The translations under genes were made by a program, and so were the position numbers. This document shows positions 35,346-48,203 of a stretch of 64,000 nt of DNA, piece after piece. Within the stretch, counting starts at the first letter, position 1, and each line of letters opens with the position of its first letter. Origin of the DNA: Prochilodus magdalenae (Eukaryota > Chordata > Actinopteri > Characiformes > Prochilodontidae); assembly GCA_024036415.1 (NCBI GenBank), contig JAMWET010001328.1, forward strand, positions 1 to 64,000, written 5' to 3'. A model generated the notes under the pieces. That model saw nothing but the letters and a program-made list of their open reading frames with translations, was not told the DNA's origin and did not search any database.

Positions 35346-36400
35346 TTTGAGGTCACCACTTTCTCTAGGCTCTTGGTCAGTGCTGACACCTGGGCTGTCA
35401 GCTGCATAATGGCAATGCAGTTGGCTTGTAACTCACTATCAACCTGAGTTAGTTTAGTCTGACTATTCTGGTCAGTATTAACCTCCTGAGCTAAACTGGT
35501 CACTGTTTCCCTATGGGAACCAAGCGTTTCAGTCTTTCTGCCTCCTCATTTGCAGATTTAGTGATTTGCTCCAGGATAAAACCATCTGACACTTGTGGAT
35601 CTGTGAGGTGGGGCTTTATGTCATGTCTTATGTTATTGCTTTTTTCATTCAGACCCTGATACAGTGTATGGAGAAACACGCCCTGGACTAGTCATTTGTC
35701 ATATTAAACTCAGAGCTACACTGCTGTGATGCCAGCAGCACGCATTGTTTAAGACCCATTATTCTGTATACGAACTGCTGAGGGTTCTCCTTTTCAAGCT
35801 GTTTAGCATTGCTCAGCTCTTGAAAGAGCTCGGTACTACTTTTGTCTCGAATATGAGATTTCAGTAGGTGCTTAAGGTCAACATTGTCTGTCAAAAACTC
35901 TTTGAAAGTACAGGGTTTTGTGACTCTCAGGACAGACCTAATAATTTCTGACTCTGTGAATCCATCTCTCAAACCTTCATCTATTTGTTTACAGATGCTA
36001 CGGTAAGTGATTTCAGATCCTGAGTCTGATATCTGCCCTCCCTGAATTTTTACCTCTCTATGGGGCAGCAAAGCTGCTACTTTAGTGAGTCTTACCACCT
36101 GATATGACCCCACTGATGGAGTACTTCTCCTACCCACATATGCAGAATCTCTACCAGCTGTACCATGCATCAAAGTGTCTCTGTCCCTGTTGGCTGGTAT
36201 GCTGGTCTCCTGTGAGTTGCCGTGGGTGAGTCTGAAGATGGTTGAGCAGGAGCAGGAGTCCCAACTGGCTGTGGAGTCGTTCTCTCGCCTTGCTGTGTTG
36301 CTGGACTCTCACTTGCTGCTTGGGTTAAATCTTTACTAGCTGTGAATTTGTTCATCATATCACAGAGTAGAAGCAAGCATGACAGAGAGCCTCTTCTACT
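35346..36400 (-). pseudogene. Gypsy Gag capsid region
   Basis: The segment 36173-35688 encodes an alpha-helical, charged protein with GLRDGFTESEIIRSVLR and FLTDNVDLKHLLKSH, then QFVYRIMGLKQCVL, a capsid-like pattern. A Pro/Thr-rich stretch lies upstream (36376-36170). The parts are in different frames. Confidence 0.75.
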
Positions 36401-36573
36401 GGTTCACCCTCTAAAGCCACAGCCAGAGTTCGCAGCTGGCTCAGGTTTAGTGCAGGCAGTTTTTTGTGGATGTCCCAGATAAGCATCCGACGTGGTTTGG
36501 ACGCCATCTTCCTGGTTGCCTGAAGTCTTTACTCTCTGGATGACTCTTTATCTGTATATGGCTGTATGATGAC

Positions 36574-36589
36574 TGTGATTGGCTCTATT

Positions 36590-36624
<35 letters not shown>

Positions 36625-37786
36625 ATGGCAAGAAAGAAACCCAACACAGAGGTTAATGTGTTGTCAGCCTGAGGCAAAAGGTTTATTCTGAACTTACTTT
36701 GTGATCTGGATCAGTTTACTGCATATTTTTAATGAAATGAACATTTTAAATACATGAAATAGTTGGTAGCTTTTGCAGATGCATTTTACATAACGTTAAC
36801 GTTTTAAATCTAGACTATTATGCTCCTAATTCCTTTAAGTGTACAAAATCACTCTATGGAAATTCACACTGTAATATGAACATCATCATTCCAATGTTGC
36901 ATATATATATATTATCCAATATATATCCAATATATCCAATGTTGCATATATATATATTAAAAAAAAAACAAGCAGCTTTCCAAAGCTCATTTTAGATTTT
37001 GTGGCTGACATTATACCTTATTTAGAAACAAACACTTGAAACACAATTTAACAAAGAAAACCCCGGTACAAAGAACCGCATTGTACCTCTGGCTGTACCA
37101 GAGTAGCTAAGCAAGGCAGCTGAGCTATTGCTTAGGATAAGGAGAAAACTGTTACAGAAGCTAAAACACTGGAAATACACGTCTATGAAACTCTGAAACT
37201 TGTTTTATATCAAATGCTTTAGACTTTTTAGTAAAAAACACTGGATTACAGAACATATAAAATTACAACGAGTGAGAATCTCCTTTTAACCGATTAGAAC
37301 AGTCCCTATGCTAAGCTAAATGGCTAACGGTTTTCCGTCTTCTCATTTACTCGATATAACTTAACCAAAACACGTACAAGTTGAACTAAGACATGGCACA
37401 AGGCTTCATGAACATATTAGTGTACAGTTAGTGTATTATATGTAAAGATATTTTCTACCTCTACATGACAAGAAACCAACATACAGGTTAATGTGTTGTC
37501 AGCCTGTGGCAAAAGGTTTATTCTGAACCTACGCTAGCCAGAGGCCGTAGTTCCCTTGCCACTGATGCCTAAGGGTGCCCTCTGCTGGGTGAAACGAAAA
37601 TGACCTATTAGCCTTAGTTAATCCAAACAAACAACAGTATAATTATAATTATACTAAAGTTTAGAAAAGACTATGAAATGTAATTCAATCAAATGGAACA
37701 AAGAAAAATAAAATTTAAAAAATGTTAAGGGTCCCTATTTATTTTAACTGAAAATAATTTAACCCTTTTTTTTTCAGTCCGCTACA
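36574..37786 (-). repeat. Gypsy 5' LTR, compound
   Basis: The inner end (36574) and outer end (37786) match the 3' LTR ends, but about 1 kb separates the two matching blocks. A second copy of the ggttaatgtgttgtcagcct block (37475, first copy at 36651) shows this is two LTR pieces joined, or an LTR with an insertion and duplication. No matching 5-bp duplication flanks 31918 and 37786 (CGCCA versus TGTGC). Confidence 0.7.
36593..36622 (+). repeat. (CT)n microsatellite in the LTR
   Basis: A run of CT repeats, longer than its counterpart at 31940-31956 in the other LTR, which suggests slippage since insertion. Confidence 0.9.
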
Positions 37787-37996
37787 TGTGCATATCAAAT
37801 TTCCCACAAAGTGTAATTCCTGTCAGGTTTATTGTTCAACTTTTTTTTTTGATAAGTGTAAGAAGTTAAAAATTTAATAACTGAAGGAAAATTTGATTGA
37901 TATGGTTTGAAATGGTCAGTTTGCATATTGGAAGGCTGCTGGTTTAACAAAAATCAGACTAATTTCCATTTCTAAAATTACAGTATATATATATAT

Positions 37997-39508
37997 ACCT
38001 AATTCTCTTTACCTGTAGGCCAGTTCTCTTTACCAGTAGGCCAGTTCTTTTTACCTCTAGGCCTAATTCTCTTTACCTGTAGTCCTAATTCTCTTTACCA
38101 GTAGTCCTAATTCTCTTTACCAGTAGTCCTAATTCTCTTTACCAGTAGTCCTATTTCTCTTTACCAGTAGGCCTACTTCTCTTTACCGGTAGTCCTAATT
38201 CTCTTTAACAGTAGTCCTAATTCTCTTTACCAATAGGCCTTATTCTCTTTACCAGTAGTCCTATTTCTCTTTACCAGTAGGCCAGTTCTTTTTACCTCTA
38301 GGCCTAATTCTCTTTACCTGTAGTCCTAATTCTCTTTACCAGTAGGCCTAATTCTCTTTACCAGTACTCCTAATTCTCTTTACCAGTAGTCCTAATTCTC
38401 TTTACCAGTAGGCCTAATTCTCTTTACCAGTAGTCCTAATTCTCTTTACCAGTAGGCCTTATTCTCTTTACCTGTAGGCCTAATTCTCTTTACCAGTAGG
38501 CCTAATTCTCTTTACCAGTAGGCCTAATTCTCTTTACCAGTACTCCTAATTCTCTTTACCGGTAGGCCAGTTCTCTTTACCAGTAGGCCAGTTCTTTTTA
38601 CCTCTAGGCCTAATTCTCTTTACCTGTAGTCCTAATTCTCTTTACCAGTAGTCCTAATTCTCTTTACCAGTAGTCCTAATTCTCTTTACCAGTAGTCCTA
38701 TTTCTCTTTACCAGTAGGCCTACTTCTCTTTACCGGTAGTCCTAATTCTCTTTACCAGTAGTCCTAATTCTCTTTACCAGTAGGCCTTATTCTCTTTACC
38801 AGTACTCCTAATTCTCTTTACCAGTAGGCCTTATTCTCTTTACCAGTACTCCTAATTCTCTTTACCAGTAGTCCTAATTCTCTTTACCAGTAGTCCTAAT
38901 TCTCTTTACCGGTAGGCCAGTTCTCTTTACCAGTAGGCCTAATTCTCTTTACCAGTAGGCCTAATTCTCTTTACCTGTAGTCCTAATTCTCTTTACCAGT
39001 AGGCCTAATTCTTTTACCTGTAGTCCTAATTCTCTTTACCAGTAGTCCTATTTCTCTTTACCAGTAGGCCTACTTCTCTTTACCAGTAGGCCTAATTCTC
39101 TTTAACAGTAGTCCTAATTCTCTTTACCAGTAGGCCTTATTCTCTTTACCAATAGGCCTTATTCTCTTTACCAGTAGTCCTAATTCTCTTTACCAGTAGT
39201 CCTAATTCTCTTTACCAGTAGGCCTAATTCTCTTTACCGGTAGGCCAGTTCTCTTTACCAGTAGGCCTAATTCTCTTTACCAGTAGGCCTAATTCTCTTT
39301 ACCTGTAGTCCTAATTCTCTTTACCAGTAGGCCTAATTCTTTTACCTGTAGTCCTAATTCTCTTTACCAGTAGGCCAGTTCTCTTTACCAATAGGCCTTA
39401 TTCTCTTTACCAGTAGTCCTAATTCTCTTTCCCAGTAGGCCTAATTCTCTTTACTTGTAGTCCTAATTCTCTTTACCAGTAGTCCTAATTCTCTTTCCCA
39501 GTAGGTCT
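37997..39508 (+). repeat. 22-bp minisatellite with higher-order repeats
   Basis: Unit taattctctttaccagtagt + cc repeats about 68 times with interspersed variants (ggcc, agttct, acctctagg, acctgtag). A marker ccagttctttttacctctag occurs at 38041, 38282 and 38588, so blocks of 241 bp (11 units) and 547 bp (25 units) were duplicated. Another block beginning ggtaggccagttctcttt recurs at 38911 and 39239 (328 bp). Some units carry 1-2 bp deletions. Confidence 0.95.
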
Positions 39509-42500
39509 GATATTCATTTTGAGTTATAAACATGTCCAGTTATTTTCAGTATGTTGAGACTACTATCATCCTTTAGACTTTGATCAGTGGTAACGGGGCT
39601 GCTGTTGGCTAGACATGTTTGGCTGGCAGATCAGTTTTTAATACATATACATCTATTTCTAAACCAGGTCTTTATCCACCTGTCAGCCACCTTTTAACAG
39701 TAACAGTTAAAAAATACATTTTCTCTGTTATGCATTATGTGACCAGACAGTGCCCTCTACTGGTCACACAGCACTTTGCAATGATGTCATAAAGTCATTT
39801 AATAGGATTGGTGTGCTATAGTCACAGGCTTGACTTGTTACTCTTCCACACCAATCAAACAGATTTCAGAATAATAGTGTCCTTTGTCAGTACTTCCAAA
39901 CATGCGTTAACTTACATATTAAACCATCGTTCCAACATCAGAGGTGATCCAGTTTGGCAGGTTGCTGTTTGCAGCTGACCTGGGAATACGTGCTGTCGCC
40001 ACGTTGTGATTATTTTTTTTATAGAGAAGAAATGTTTATGCTGGCTGTGTGAGGTTCATTAATACAAGGACTTGTTAAGTAGCTTGAATATGAGTGGAAA
40101 TTAGAAATACAGTGGTAAAATGAACTGTAATTTGAGTTCATCTAAATTTCCCCTGAGATTCACAAAGGCTACTGTAGTTTGTAGTATTATTCAGGTCCAG
40201 CTATAATGCTAACTCTGCGCATTTCTTAAAATAGAGGTGGATGCCACAGTTCTCTGGTAATATGCTGTCCACTACAGCTTGATGTAGACAGGTCACTTGA
40301 TTTTACACATTGTTTCTTTTAAACATTAGCATCTATTACCATCACTTCTTAATTAAAATTCTGCAGTTGTCTTCGGCTTTAATATTTGTGCAGCACAGTT
40401 CTGATGTTAATTTGGCAACTATCTGTGGCAGCATCAAATGTCATGCCAGAACAGAAGGCCAGCCTACAATGTTTCTGCCGTGTTTGTATCTTTATAAAGA
40501 CTCACATGTTTCGAGCAGATGAAGATTCTAGTATTTGGCTCTCATAAACCACATAACAAATATTTATTGTAAAAGGAAGAACAGAACAGTAATTACTTTA
40601 GCAAAGGTACTTAACCAGACCTCCACTGAATATTCCACCAGAACATCAGGGTAGTATGTAACACCTCCTCAAGCACAACAGCTGTGATTGGATTTGGCAT
40701 GGACTGTACAAGTTTAGTTTTTTTTTCTTTTTGCATGAAAGAATTGTGCAGTTGGGCTAAATTTGGTGGATGCCTTCCCTGGCATAATTCCATGGTGAAT
40801 TCCCTATAGCCTGGGATTTTAGCCACTGCTGGTAGACCCATATGACTGTACGCTTCCATACACCTGCAGATTCAGCTGCTTTCTTTACAATATGGTCTTT
40901 GACCACGCCCAAATGCAGTCACTCCTGGTTAACATCTGCTTTGGAGCCATTTACCACGTATGGAACGAGACATTCACTGCACTGTACCACCTCTTCCCAA
41001 TCTATGAATCCCATCACTCACACCCCGCAGGGATTTATAGTCCCATCATCCTCGTGCAGCCCCATCTGCAGGAGCCTAAAGCTACTATCAGCTTTTAATT
41101 GAAGATCTGTCACACAGTTTCTCAGAAATGATATTTGTGTCATATTAAATATATTAATATTGCTGACTTTTACCATTTCTTTTGCATCCAGGTTGTTGTC
41201 CTAAGTGACATGGATATACTCGCTTCAGTCCAGTTTCAGGTGAGGCACCTCTCTTTCTGTTTGAGTTCTGTCTATCTGAGCTCCACTTCCTCATGAAGAT
41301 CCTCTACATTCTTCTGAAATGGGATCTTCACTGCTTCGGGGAAAGACACTTGTAGCATAATTTCTTCCTCCAAGTTATAGAAGTGAGGCAGTAAAATATG
41401 TCACTACTCGTGATATTTAAAGGAGCAATATGTAAGATAACATAATACGCAGAAGTAAAATATTTAAATGTGTAAACAATGTAAATACATAAATTAAAAG
41501 ATTATTCGTTTAAAACTGTCCAAAATGAACTAAAATGATCAACAGAATGTGAAAAAAGAACAGTTTTGTTTTAGTGTGTCAAAGACGTCAATATCACGAT
41601 GCAGAGCTATCTACTGAAGTTAGCATGCTAACCATGTAGCCCTGGCCTGTACTGTCTTATAATACCACAGTGAGTCACTGTAGTCTTGAGTGTGCCCTAC
41701 TATCTATATAAGTGGTGGAAGAAGAATGTCGTCTTTCAAAACAAGAAAAGAAGTGAGATAAACCGTGAGGTTTGCTTCTTTAGTTTTTCACCTGTGGGTC
41801 AATATCTTATAGTGATATCCTGATATAAAAGTTTGCTGTGCATTATGAAGAGTGGACATTCTACCGCTCATTGTACAAAATTGATTTGCATTGCCTGAAG
41901 ACTAAAATACAAGTTGTATGAAAACTGTATTAAAATTATCTATAGAATAATAAAAAGAATAGAAGTGTTAACCAGGTATTGAAATTAGATGGTCTAATGG
42001 TATGAACGTTTTAATATCACAACTACAGTAACCATTATAATTTGTTGTAATTTGTATGGTTGCTAACATTGTACATAATGTGCTAACAAGTACTGATACA
42101 CAAACTGAGATAATTTCACCAAGTTATATTGAAAATCACAAATTAAATGAGCGTTATATGAAATACAGTTAATGTTTTTAATGCACGCGTTAAGCTACCT
42201 AGTCCAGCATTCCCATGTGTGGCTCTAGTTGTTTAAACGAGCTTGTAAGAGGAAAATGTGAATTTCTAAGAAAGGATGCTAAGGATGTCTTATTTATGAC
42301 ATAGAAGACATAAAAGAGTTTTCTCTGCAGACCACTGGGGGTCGCCATTGCTGCCTTTTTGTTCTTTAACAACTAATACACCCATGGTTCGTGCTGAAGA
42401 ACCTATTATTATTTGAGCCCAGCTGGCAATGAACTTTTTGGGTTCGGAAGCTGTTTAGTTTTGTTGCAAATGTGTTGAACACTTCAAAATTAAGTTCACA

Positions 42501-43360
42501 TAACTAGAACGGGACCTATTTCATGTTGTTGGGAAAGGGCTAAAAGAGGATTTTCTCTCTGAGCGCATATATTTGCACATCTGAGTTTGGAGAAACTCAG
42601 TCATGTTCAGCTATGCCCTCCTGTTGTAAAGTCTGAATGACAATAGTGTTCACTTTGACTTTGACTAGAAACCAAAATAACACCGGAGCTCTAGTTCTCT
42701 AAAGGCTTATTTCATTTACATACAAACCAAGTACATCCATTTCAGATCATGTAACTACCACAGCACATATATGTCCATATAGCCCTTACATTAGCATGGA
42801 TGTTAACTATACATTCACTTGAGGGCCATCCAGTCCAGAGTCAAACGTTTTTGATGACAACAAACATGATGCACAGGTTTCTTCTCAAAAAGTTCCACCC
42901 TTGTTGAAGTACCTCTCCTTGTCCATATGACCATGTCATGTCTCACTTGAGCTACACCACCCCCAAGACCTCTGGTGGTACTGCTCTGATTCATCCATAT
43001 CCATTAGCTGTTAGAGAATAGGCACAAATACTGACACAAGGAACATACATGAGCCTTTGGAACACTGACTGCGCTGTTTCTGTCTTCCGCCAACACAAAA
43101 CAAGCCCACGATGCATTCTGCACTTGTGTGCCTGTGTCTGGGAAGCTGGTCAGTATTGAATGTGAGTTGTTTAAGGTGCAGTGATCAAAAGGGATTTGAT
43201 TATTAATTTTTAATGGTGCCGAACAGCAAAACCAACTGTCAGGAATTTCACTTTGGTTTCTCATAAGACTAATAACTGTTTCATATCTAATCAAGATTAG
43301 GATCAATATTGAATAGAATTGCGGTGCAGGGAGTTCCCATAAGAACACTCACAGCATACT
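39509..43360. other. Intergenic, no gene recognised
   Basis: About 3.85 kb with no domain-bearing frame or known repeat that I recognise. Short frames near 40.6-41.1 kb have no supporting splice sites. Confidence 0.4.
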
Positions 43361-43581
43361 ATATTTCATTTATGGCATTTAGCTGATGCTCTTATCCAGA
43401 GCGACTTACAGGGTTATTCATATTACAGGTAGGCCAGTGCAGTATTAGGAGCCCTGCCAAGGACTCTTATTGGTGTAGCTCAGCATTTGTTACCTAGACT
43501 GGGATTCAAACCCCCATCTCCCACATGGGTTGGTAACTCTCTAGTGGGTAGTGGTGTTAACCGCTGAGCCACAACAACCAC
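43361..43581 (-). repeat. tRNA-derived SINE, copy 2
   Basis: The tail tttagctgatgctcttatcc then gagcgacttacag is at the left, and the tRNA-like head ends at ccgctgagccacaacaacca. It is inverted relative to copy 3. Confidence 0.82.
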
Positions 43582-43666
43582 ATTTCACACTGGCTCCCCA
43601 AGTGGCATCTAGTATTGATAATGGTTAAACTGATAATACAGAAATCCCTACATCCCTACATAATAT

Positions 43667-43880
43667 GTGGTTGGTGTAGCTCAGCGGGTAACATCACTAC
43701 CCAGAGTGCCATCTCTACACGTGGGAGACTGGGGTTCAAATCCTGGTCTGGGTGACTATGCTGTGCTACACTAATAAGAGTCCTTGGGCAAGACTCCTAA
43801 CACTACACTGGCCTACCTGTAATATGATTAACCTTGTAAGTCGCTCTGGATAAAAGTGTCAGCTAAATGCCGTAAATGTA
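43667..43880 (+). repeat. tRNA-derived SINE, copy 3 (best preserved)
   Basis: A box-like TAGCTCAGCGGG at 43677-43688 and B box GGTTCAAATCC at 43733-43743 show the tRNA-derived RNA polymerase III promoter. The body ends in the shared tail taagtcgctctggataaaag followed by gtcagctaaatgc. Confidence 0.88.
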
Positions 43881-44960
43881 ATATGTAGCATGACGTAGAT
43901 ACGTTACCATGTCCTATTTAAGGCTCATGTGGCTGTTTGCACTTGAAACCGCAAACACCTTAAACCCTCATTTTTGATAAATCTGAGAGGCACTATGGAA
44001 ATACAGAGGTGTGTTTATCCATTAGTCAGACTCACAGTGGTGCTAGACTGAGTGGCTGGTGGAATAAAAGTGAGCAATCGAAATGACTGAAGACAAACAA
44101 TGGAAGGAAAGAAAACGATGTACTCTGTGAATTAAAAGCTGCCAGAACAATGATGGAAACAAGTGACGGGATAACTGCAGACACTAGCCGCAAGTAAACA
44201 GACCCATTGTTCTAAACGGGGATATATATATGTACATTGTGTAAGCAGCCTATTGCCTGTTTTGTTGCTATATATGTTTTACTGTACTGTAGTTTACTGT
44301 AACTCTGAAAGCATTGCCATAAAAACTAAACCAACACATTTGTACTGAGAAGGCTTGTGTCAACTCACAACCACCCAGAAGACATGACAGCTTTCATCCT
44401 TGTCCAGTGTCCCCTTTGTGAATAGTAAGTGCCACTTTTCTGCTGTCTCCTCTGTGGCCTGCTGTTTGACAGCTGCTGTTTTACAGTCCTCAGGGGTTTC
44501 CTCACCATACACTGAAAGACCGTGACACAAGTTTCAAATGATTTTCTCTTTTAACTCTACTAGACTCAACAATGCAAAAATAATAACAATTCTTTTATTT
44601 TATATCTTTATTCTTTATTATGGTACATACAAAAAAAGGGCAAAATGACCATAAGGCATTCATTTGATGGAATTGAGAGATGATTTTTTTTCCTTGGCAC
44701 CGCTGGCATCCTCTATCCTGACTGCCAGGTCCTTATCCCGTAGCTGAGTGCAGGTCAGGTCCACTTTTCCATGCCGATCCGAGTTAACTGGTTCAGGAAC
44801 AACAGACGGTCTCCACATTTGTAGATTGAAGACGTTTTCAGCTGAATTCTGGATGCACTGCTGTTAGTACTTGTGTATTGGAGAGGCTTGCACTGAACTG
44901 CAGCGAACCAGACTTTCCTCCTTTCTGAGCCGGCATTATCCTGTATTGTCCTTTCTTCTT
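43881..44960. other. Intergenic, no feature recognised
   Basis: No gene or repeat recognised. Confidence 0.4.
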
Positions 44961-44962
44961 TT

Positions 44963-45018
44963 ACATTTACATTTAAGGCATTTAGCAGACGCTCTTATCC
45001 AGAGCGACTTACAACCGT
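44963..45018. repeat. SINE tail fragment
   Basis: Only the tail (ggcatttagcagacgctctt, then atccagagcgacttaca) of the SINE family is present. The head is missing. Confidence 0.65.
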
Positions 45019-46018
45019 GCTTAGTGTTCTGTTGGATAATATTCCAGCTAGTAGGAAGTTTAGAGCCTAAAACTCACCACGAGCTCAGACACTGGCCAAA
45101 CAGGGGGTCCGTGCTGGTACCTAGAGAAAGGTCATTATAAGTGCAACACAATACACATTGACGAAGGACATTATAAGTGCAATACAAAATGGTTATTAAA
45201 TTGCCACACAATACACACAATTTACTTTTGATCTGCCTTGTACATACTTGTATAGGACTTGTACATGTTCTTTGGCGTCATCGCGTGGGAAGTACCTCTT
45301 ACATTTGGGTGCCAGACTTGTAGGAAACTGTGGTGGTGATCTTGGTCCTCTACGTGTTCTGAAACTCCACTTCTACTGCACCTCAGAAGAAGAAAAATTC
45401 GCACTAGGATGACCCTTATATGTCGCTAGTCTGTTGACTTGATGCTTTCGTCTACAGCTCACATGTTCAGCTCAACTTGAACCTAGTTTGTCTCATTTTT
45501 ACAGGTCTTGGGTGATGTGTGGTGTTATAGGGTGAGCTGCTCTTCATTGCATTTTATTATCACTGTGTTCTGATTGGACGAGCATGTGCTACACACTAAA
45601 TGAATGAAAATTTAAACTGTTATTGTATTATAATATTAAATTAACCCTTTTAAAATTGTGCTGCGCCTTAACTCAATCATAAAAGACACAGTCGTTGATG
45701 GGGAAATGGATTTAATTTAATTTATAATTTAATTTATTTCATTTCATAACTATATATCAAGTTAAATGTGAGTCACTCAGCAGCAGTAACAGTTAACAGC
45801 TCTGTATACAGTGACAACATGCCTACACATTTCATATCAATAATCTAATAATAAGAAAAAAGACTGAAAGCCTGAAAAAGAGCAAATGTCATTTAATAAA
45901 AAGAGGACGGAATGAGGAAAGAAAGAGTAGTATGGAAGAACAAGTAGTGTTAGTAAGATGTGGTTCCTTCCAGGTGCATGGAATGTGCCTCTCACAGGAA
46001 CTTGCTGGATCAGTTATG
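45019..46018. other. Intergenic, no gene recognised
   Basis: No gene or repeat recognised. Confidence 0.4.
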
Positions 46019-46024
46019 CGTATA

Positions 46025-46620
46025 TACACATTATATAGCAAACGTATGTGGACACACCTACTTATTATTGAACTCAGGTGTTTCAGCCACACCAACTGTT
46101 AACAGGTGTATAACATCAACCACACACGCAATCTCCAGGGCAGTGGAATAGGTTGTACTGATGAGCTAAGTGACTTTACACACTGTCGTAACTCAGGCTG
46201 TGACATTTCTGTCCTGCCTCGGTCAGCTGTAAGTGGTCTAGGAGTGATAACAACTCAACCATTAAGCGACAGGCTACACAAACCGCAGAAGGAGGCCGTT
46301 GAGTGCTGAAGCTCATAGTACCTATCCTCTGATGAATCACTCACTAGAGAGTTCTAAACTGCCTTTGGAAACAACTGCATGTCAGGAGCTTCATGAAATG
46401 GGTTTCCGTGGCTAAGCAGCTGCACATAAACCAGAATGCACAATTCTAAGCATTGAGTGGAAACATGTTCCCCGGAGTGATGAATCGTGCTTTACTATCC
46501 GGAATTCTGATAGACGATTCCGGTTGATTCCAGAAGAACGCTGCCTATCTGATACCTAAGCCTGGCCTGTCCTGCTGATCTCTATGTATATGTGTCCACC
46601 TTACGTAATTACATACTGTA
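46025..46620 (+). pseudogene. Tc1/mariner transposase fossil
   Basis: The left end contains tatatagcaaacgtatgtgg, which I recall as typical of a fish Tc1/mariner family. Downstream, the segment near 46461 reads WKHVPRSDESCFTIRNSD, a transposase block holding the first catalytic Asp. Frames are broken and no right terminus was found. Confidence 0.65.
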
Positions 46621-46715
46621 CTGTCAACAATCATGAACAACAATCAAACTTACATGCCCTGGTTCTGCAGGTGCAGACCTTGATTTCTTGAACACAGATT
46701 AATTTCCCTGATATA

Positions 46716-47248
46716 CAGGGGTTGGACAATGAAACTGAAACACCTGGTTTTAGACCACAATCATTTATTAGTATGGTGTAGGGCCTCCTTTTGCGGCCAA
46801 TAGGGTGCCATCTGGGCAGCCGTGGTTTTATGTTTTTTGGATACAATCCGGGTTAGCACCCGAACATCCCTTTCAGACAGCTTCCTCTTGCGTCCACAGT
46901 TAATCCTGTTGGATGTGGTTCGTCCATTTTGGTGTTATGCTGACATTACCCTGGATACCGTGGCTCTTGATACGTCACAAAGACTTGCTGTCTTGGTCAC
47001 AGATGCGCCAGCAAGACGAGCACCAACAATCTGTCCTCTTTTGAACTCTGGTATGTCACCCATAATGTTGTGTGCATTGCAGTATTTTGAGCAGAACTGT
47101 GCTCTTACCTGCTAACTGAACCTTCACACTCTGCTCTTACTGGTGCAATGTGCAATTAATGAAGATTGGCCACCAGGCTGGTCCAATTTAGCCAAGAGAC
47201 CTCCCACACTAAAATGACAGGTGTTTCAGTTTCATTGTCCAACCCCTG
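46716..47248. mobile_element. Tc1-type deletion derivative, copy 2
   Basis: Ends CAGGGGTTGGACAATGAAAC and its complement, with TA outside (46714-15, 47249-50). It is 533 bp, almost the same size as copy 1 at 16.3 kb. The interior after the left end differs: this copy retains a block with atacaatccgggttagcacc and ttcagacagcttcctcttgc, where copy 1 has other sequence. Confidence 0.88.
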
Positions 47249-47250
47249 TA

Positions 47251-48195
47251 TAACTATTTGGTTGGAATGATATCATGAAACAGCGAGGACAAAGAAGATC
47301 ATTCTCAATACGTTGAATGCAGATGACATCACATCACTGCATTGCTATGAAGCTGCAGATGGAAAAATCACGAACTCTTAAAACGCCTGTGGTTTTCTTC
47401 ATTTGCAGCTTCTTAAAATCTGTTTAACTGAAAACCACAAGGAGCTTTTATCAAGTTTTTCAAAAGGGAGAAACATTTCGAGACGTTTACTGGCCGCTAA
47501 ACCGGCAGCTAAAATGGCTTTGTCTGTGGTTGGGACGAGGGGACGTGGCTGAAGGCAGCTCTCTGTTCACCACCTTCTTGTTTAAATTAATTGGTGTTTC
47601 TTAAAGCTGTTGTTTTAAAGCTACATCAGCGCACAGCCACAGATCCACTGTGTCCAAGTGTGTATCCACTTATGCTGTTTTTCCTGTTCCATCTTGAACA
47701 GTGCAGCAGAATGTCCCTGCCACAGCTTTTAAGGTGGAACAGGAAAAGTGGCAGTTTCAGCCTTGTGCTGTTTTAAGGACTGTGTCTTGCATTATGCATT
47801 TTACACAGTAGGTCTGTGAGAGTTCACTGGTGATGGATTTAAAACCTGACACTGTGTTAAGTAAACAGTGATAAAGTTCATGTTACGAGGCGCAGCGGCA
47901 CTGGGTGCTTGTTGCTAACTTAATCCACAGCACATTAAAAGAAAACCACATGGCAGGCACTGTGGAGCACCTTGTTACTGAGATCGACCCAACCCCCTAA
48001 CAAACAACTTGTGTGTCCCAGTGCTTTTGTATGCCTCTGCTGCCTCGATACCAGCTAATCTTTCAGTTCAGTTAAAACGCTCTCCATAACATAAACATCA
48101 CCTCCAACGTATGTTATGATCTTCTGTTTGTATTTTCCTCTCTTAATCAGTACAGTACGACCTCCTCACCTCTATGTCCTCCATTTTGCTTTTCA
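47251..48195. other. Intergenic, no feature recognised
   Basis: No gene or repeat recognised. Confidence 0.4.
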
Positions 48196-48203
48196 CTCAC
48201 CGC

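Noticed and set aside
37997..39508. CRISPR array
   Set aside because: The 22-bp units are directly adjacent without unique spacers, in a eukaryotic genome. It is a minisatellite.
40611..41102. Possible gene at 40.6-41.1 kb
   Set aside because: The frames on both strands are short and have no domain signature that I recognise. No splice pattern links them.
43667..43760. Functional tRNA gene
   Set aside because: A and B boxes are present, but the sequence continues into a SINE body and does not form a complete cloverleaf. It is a SINE head.
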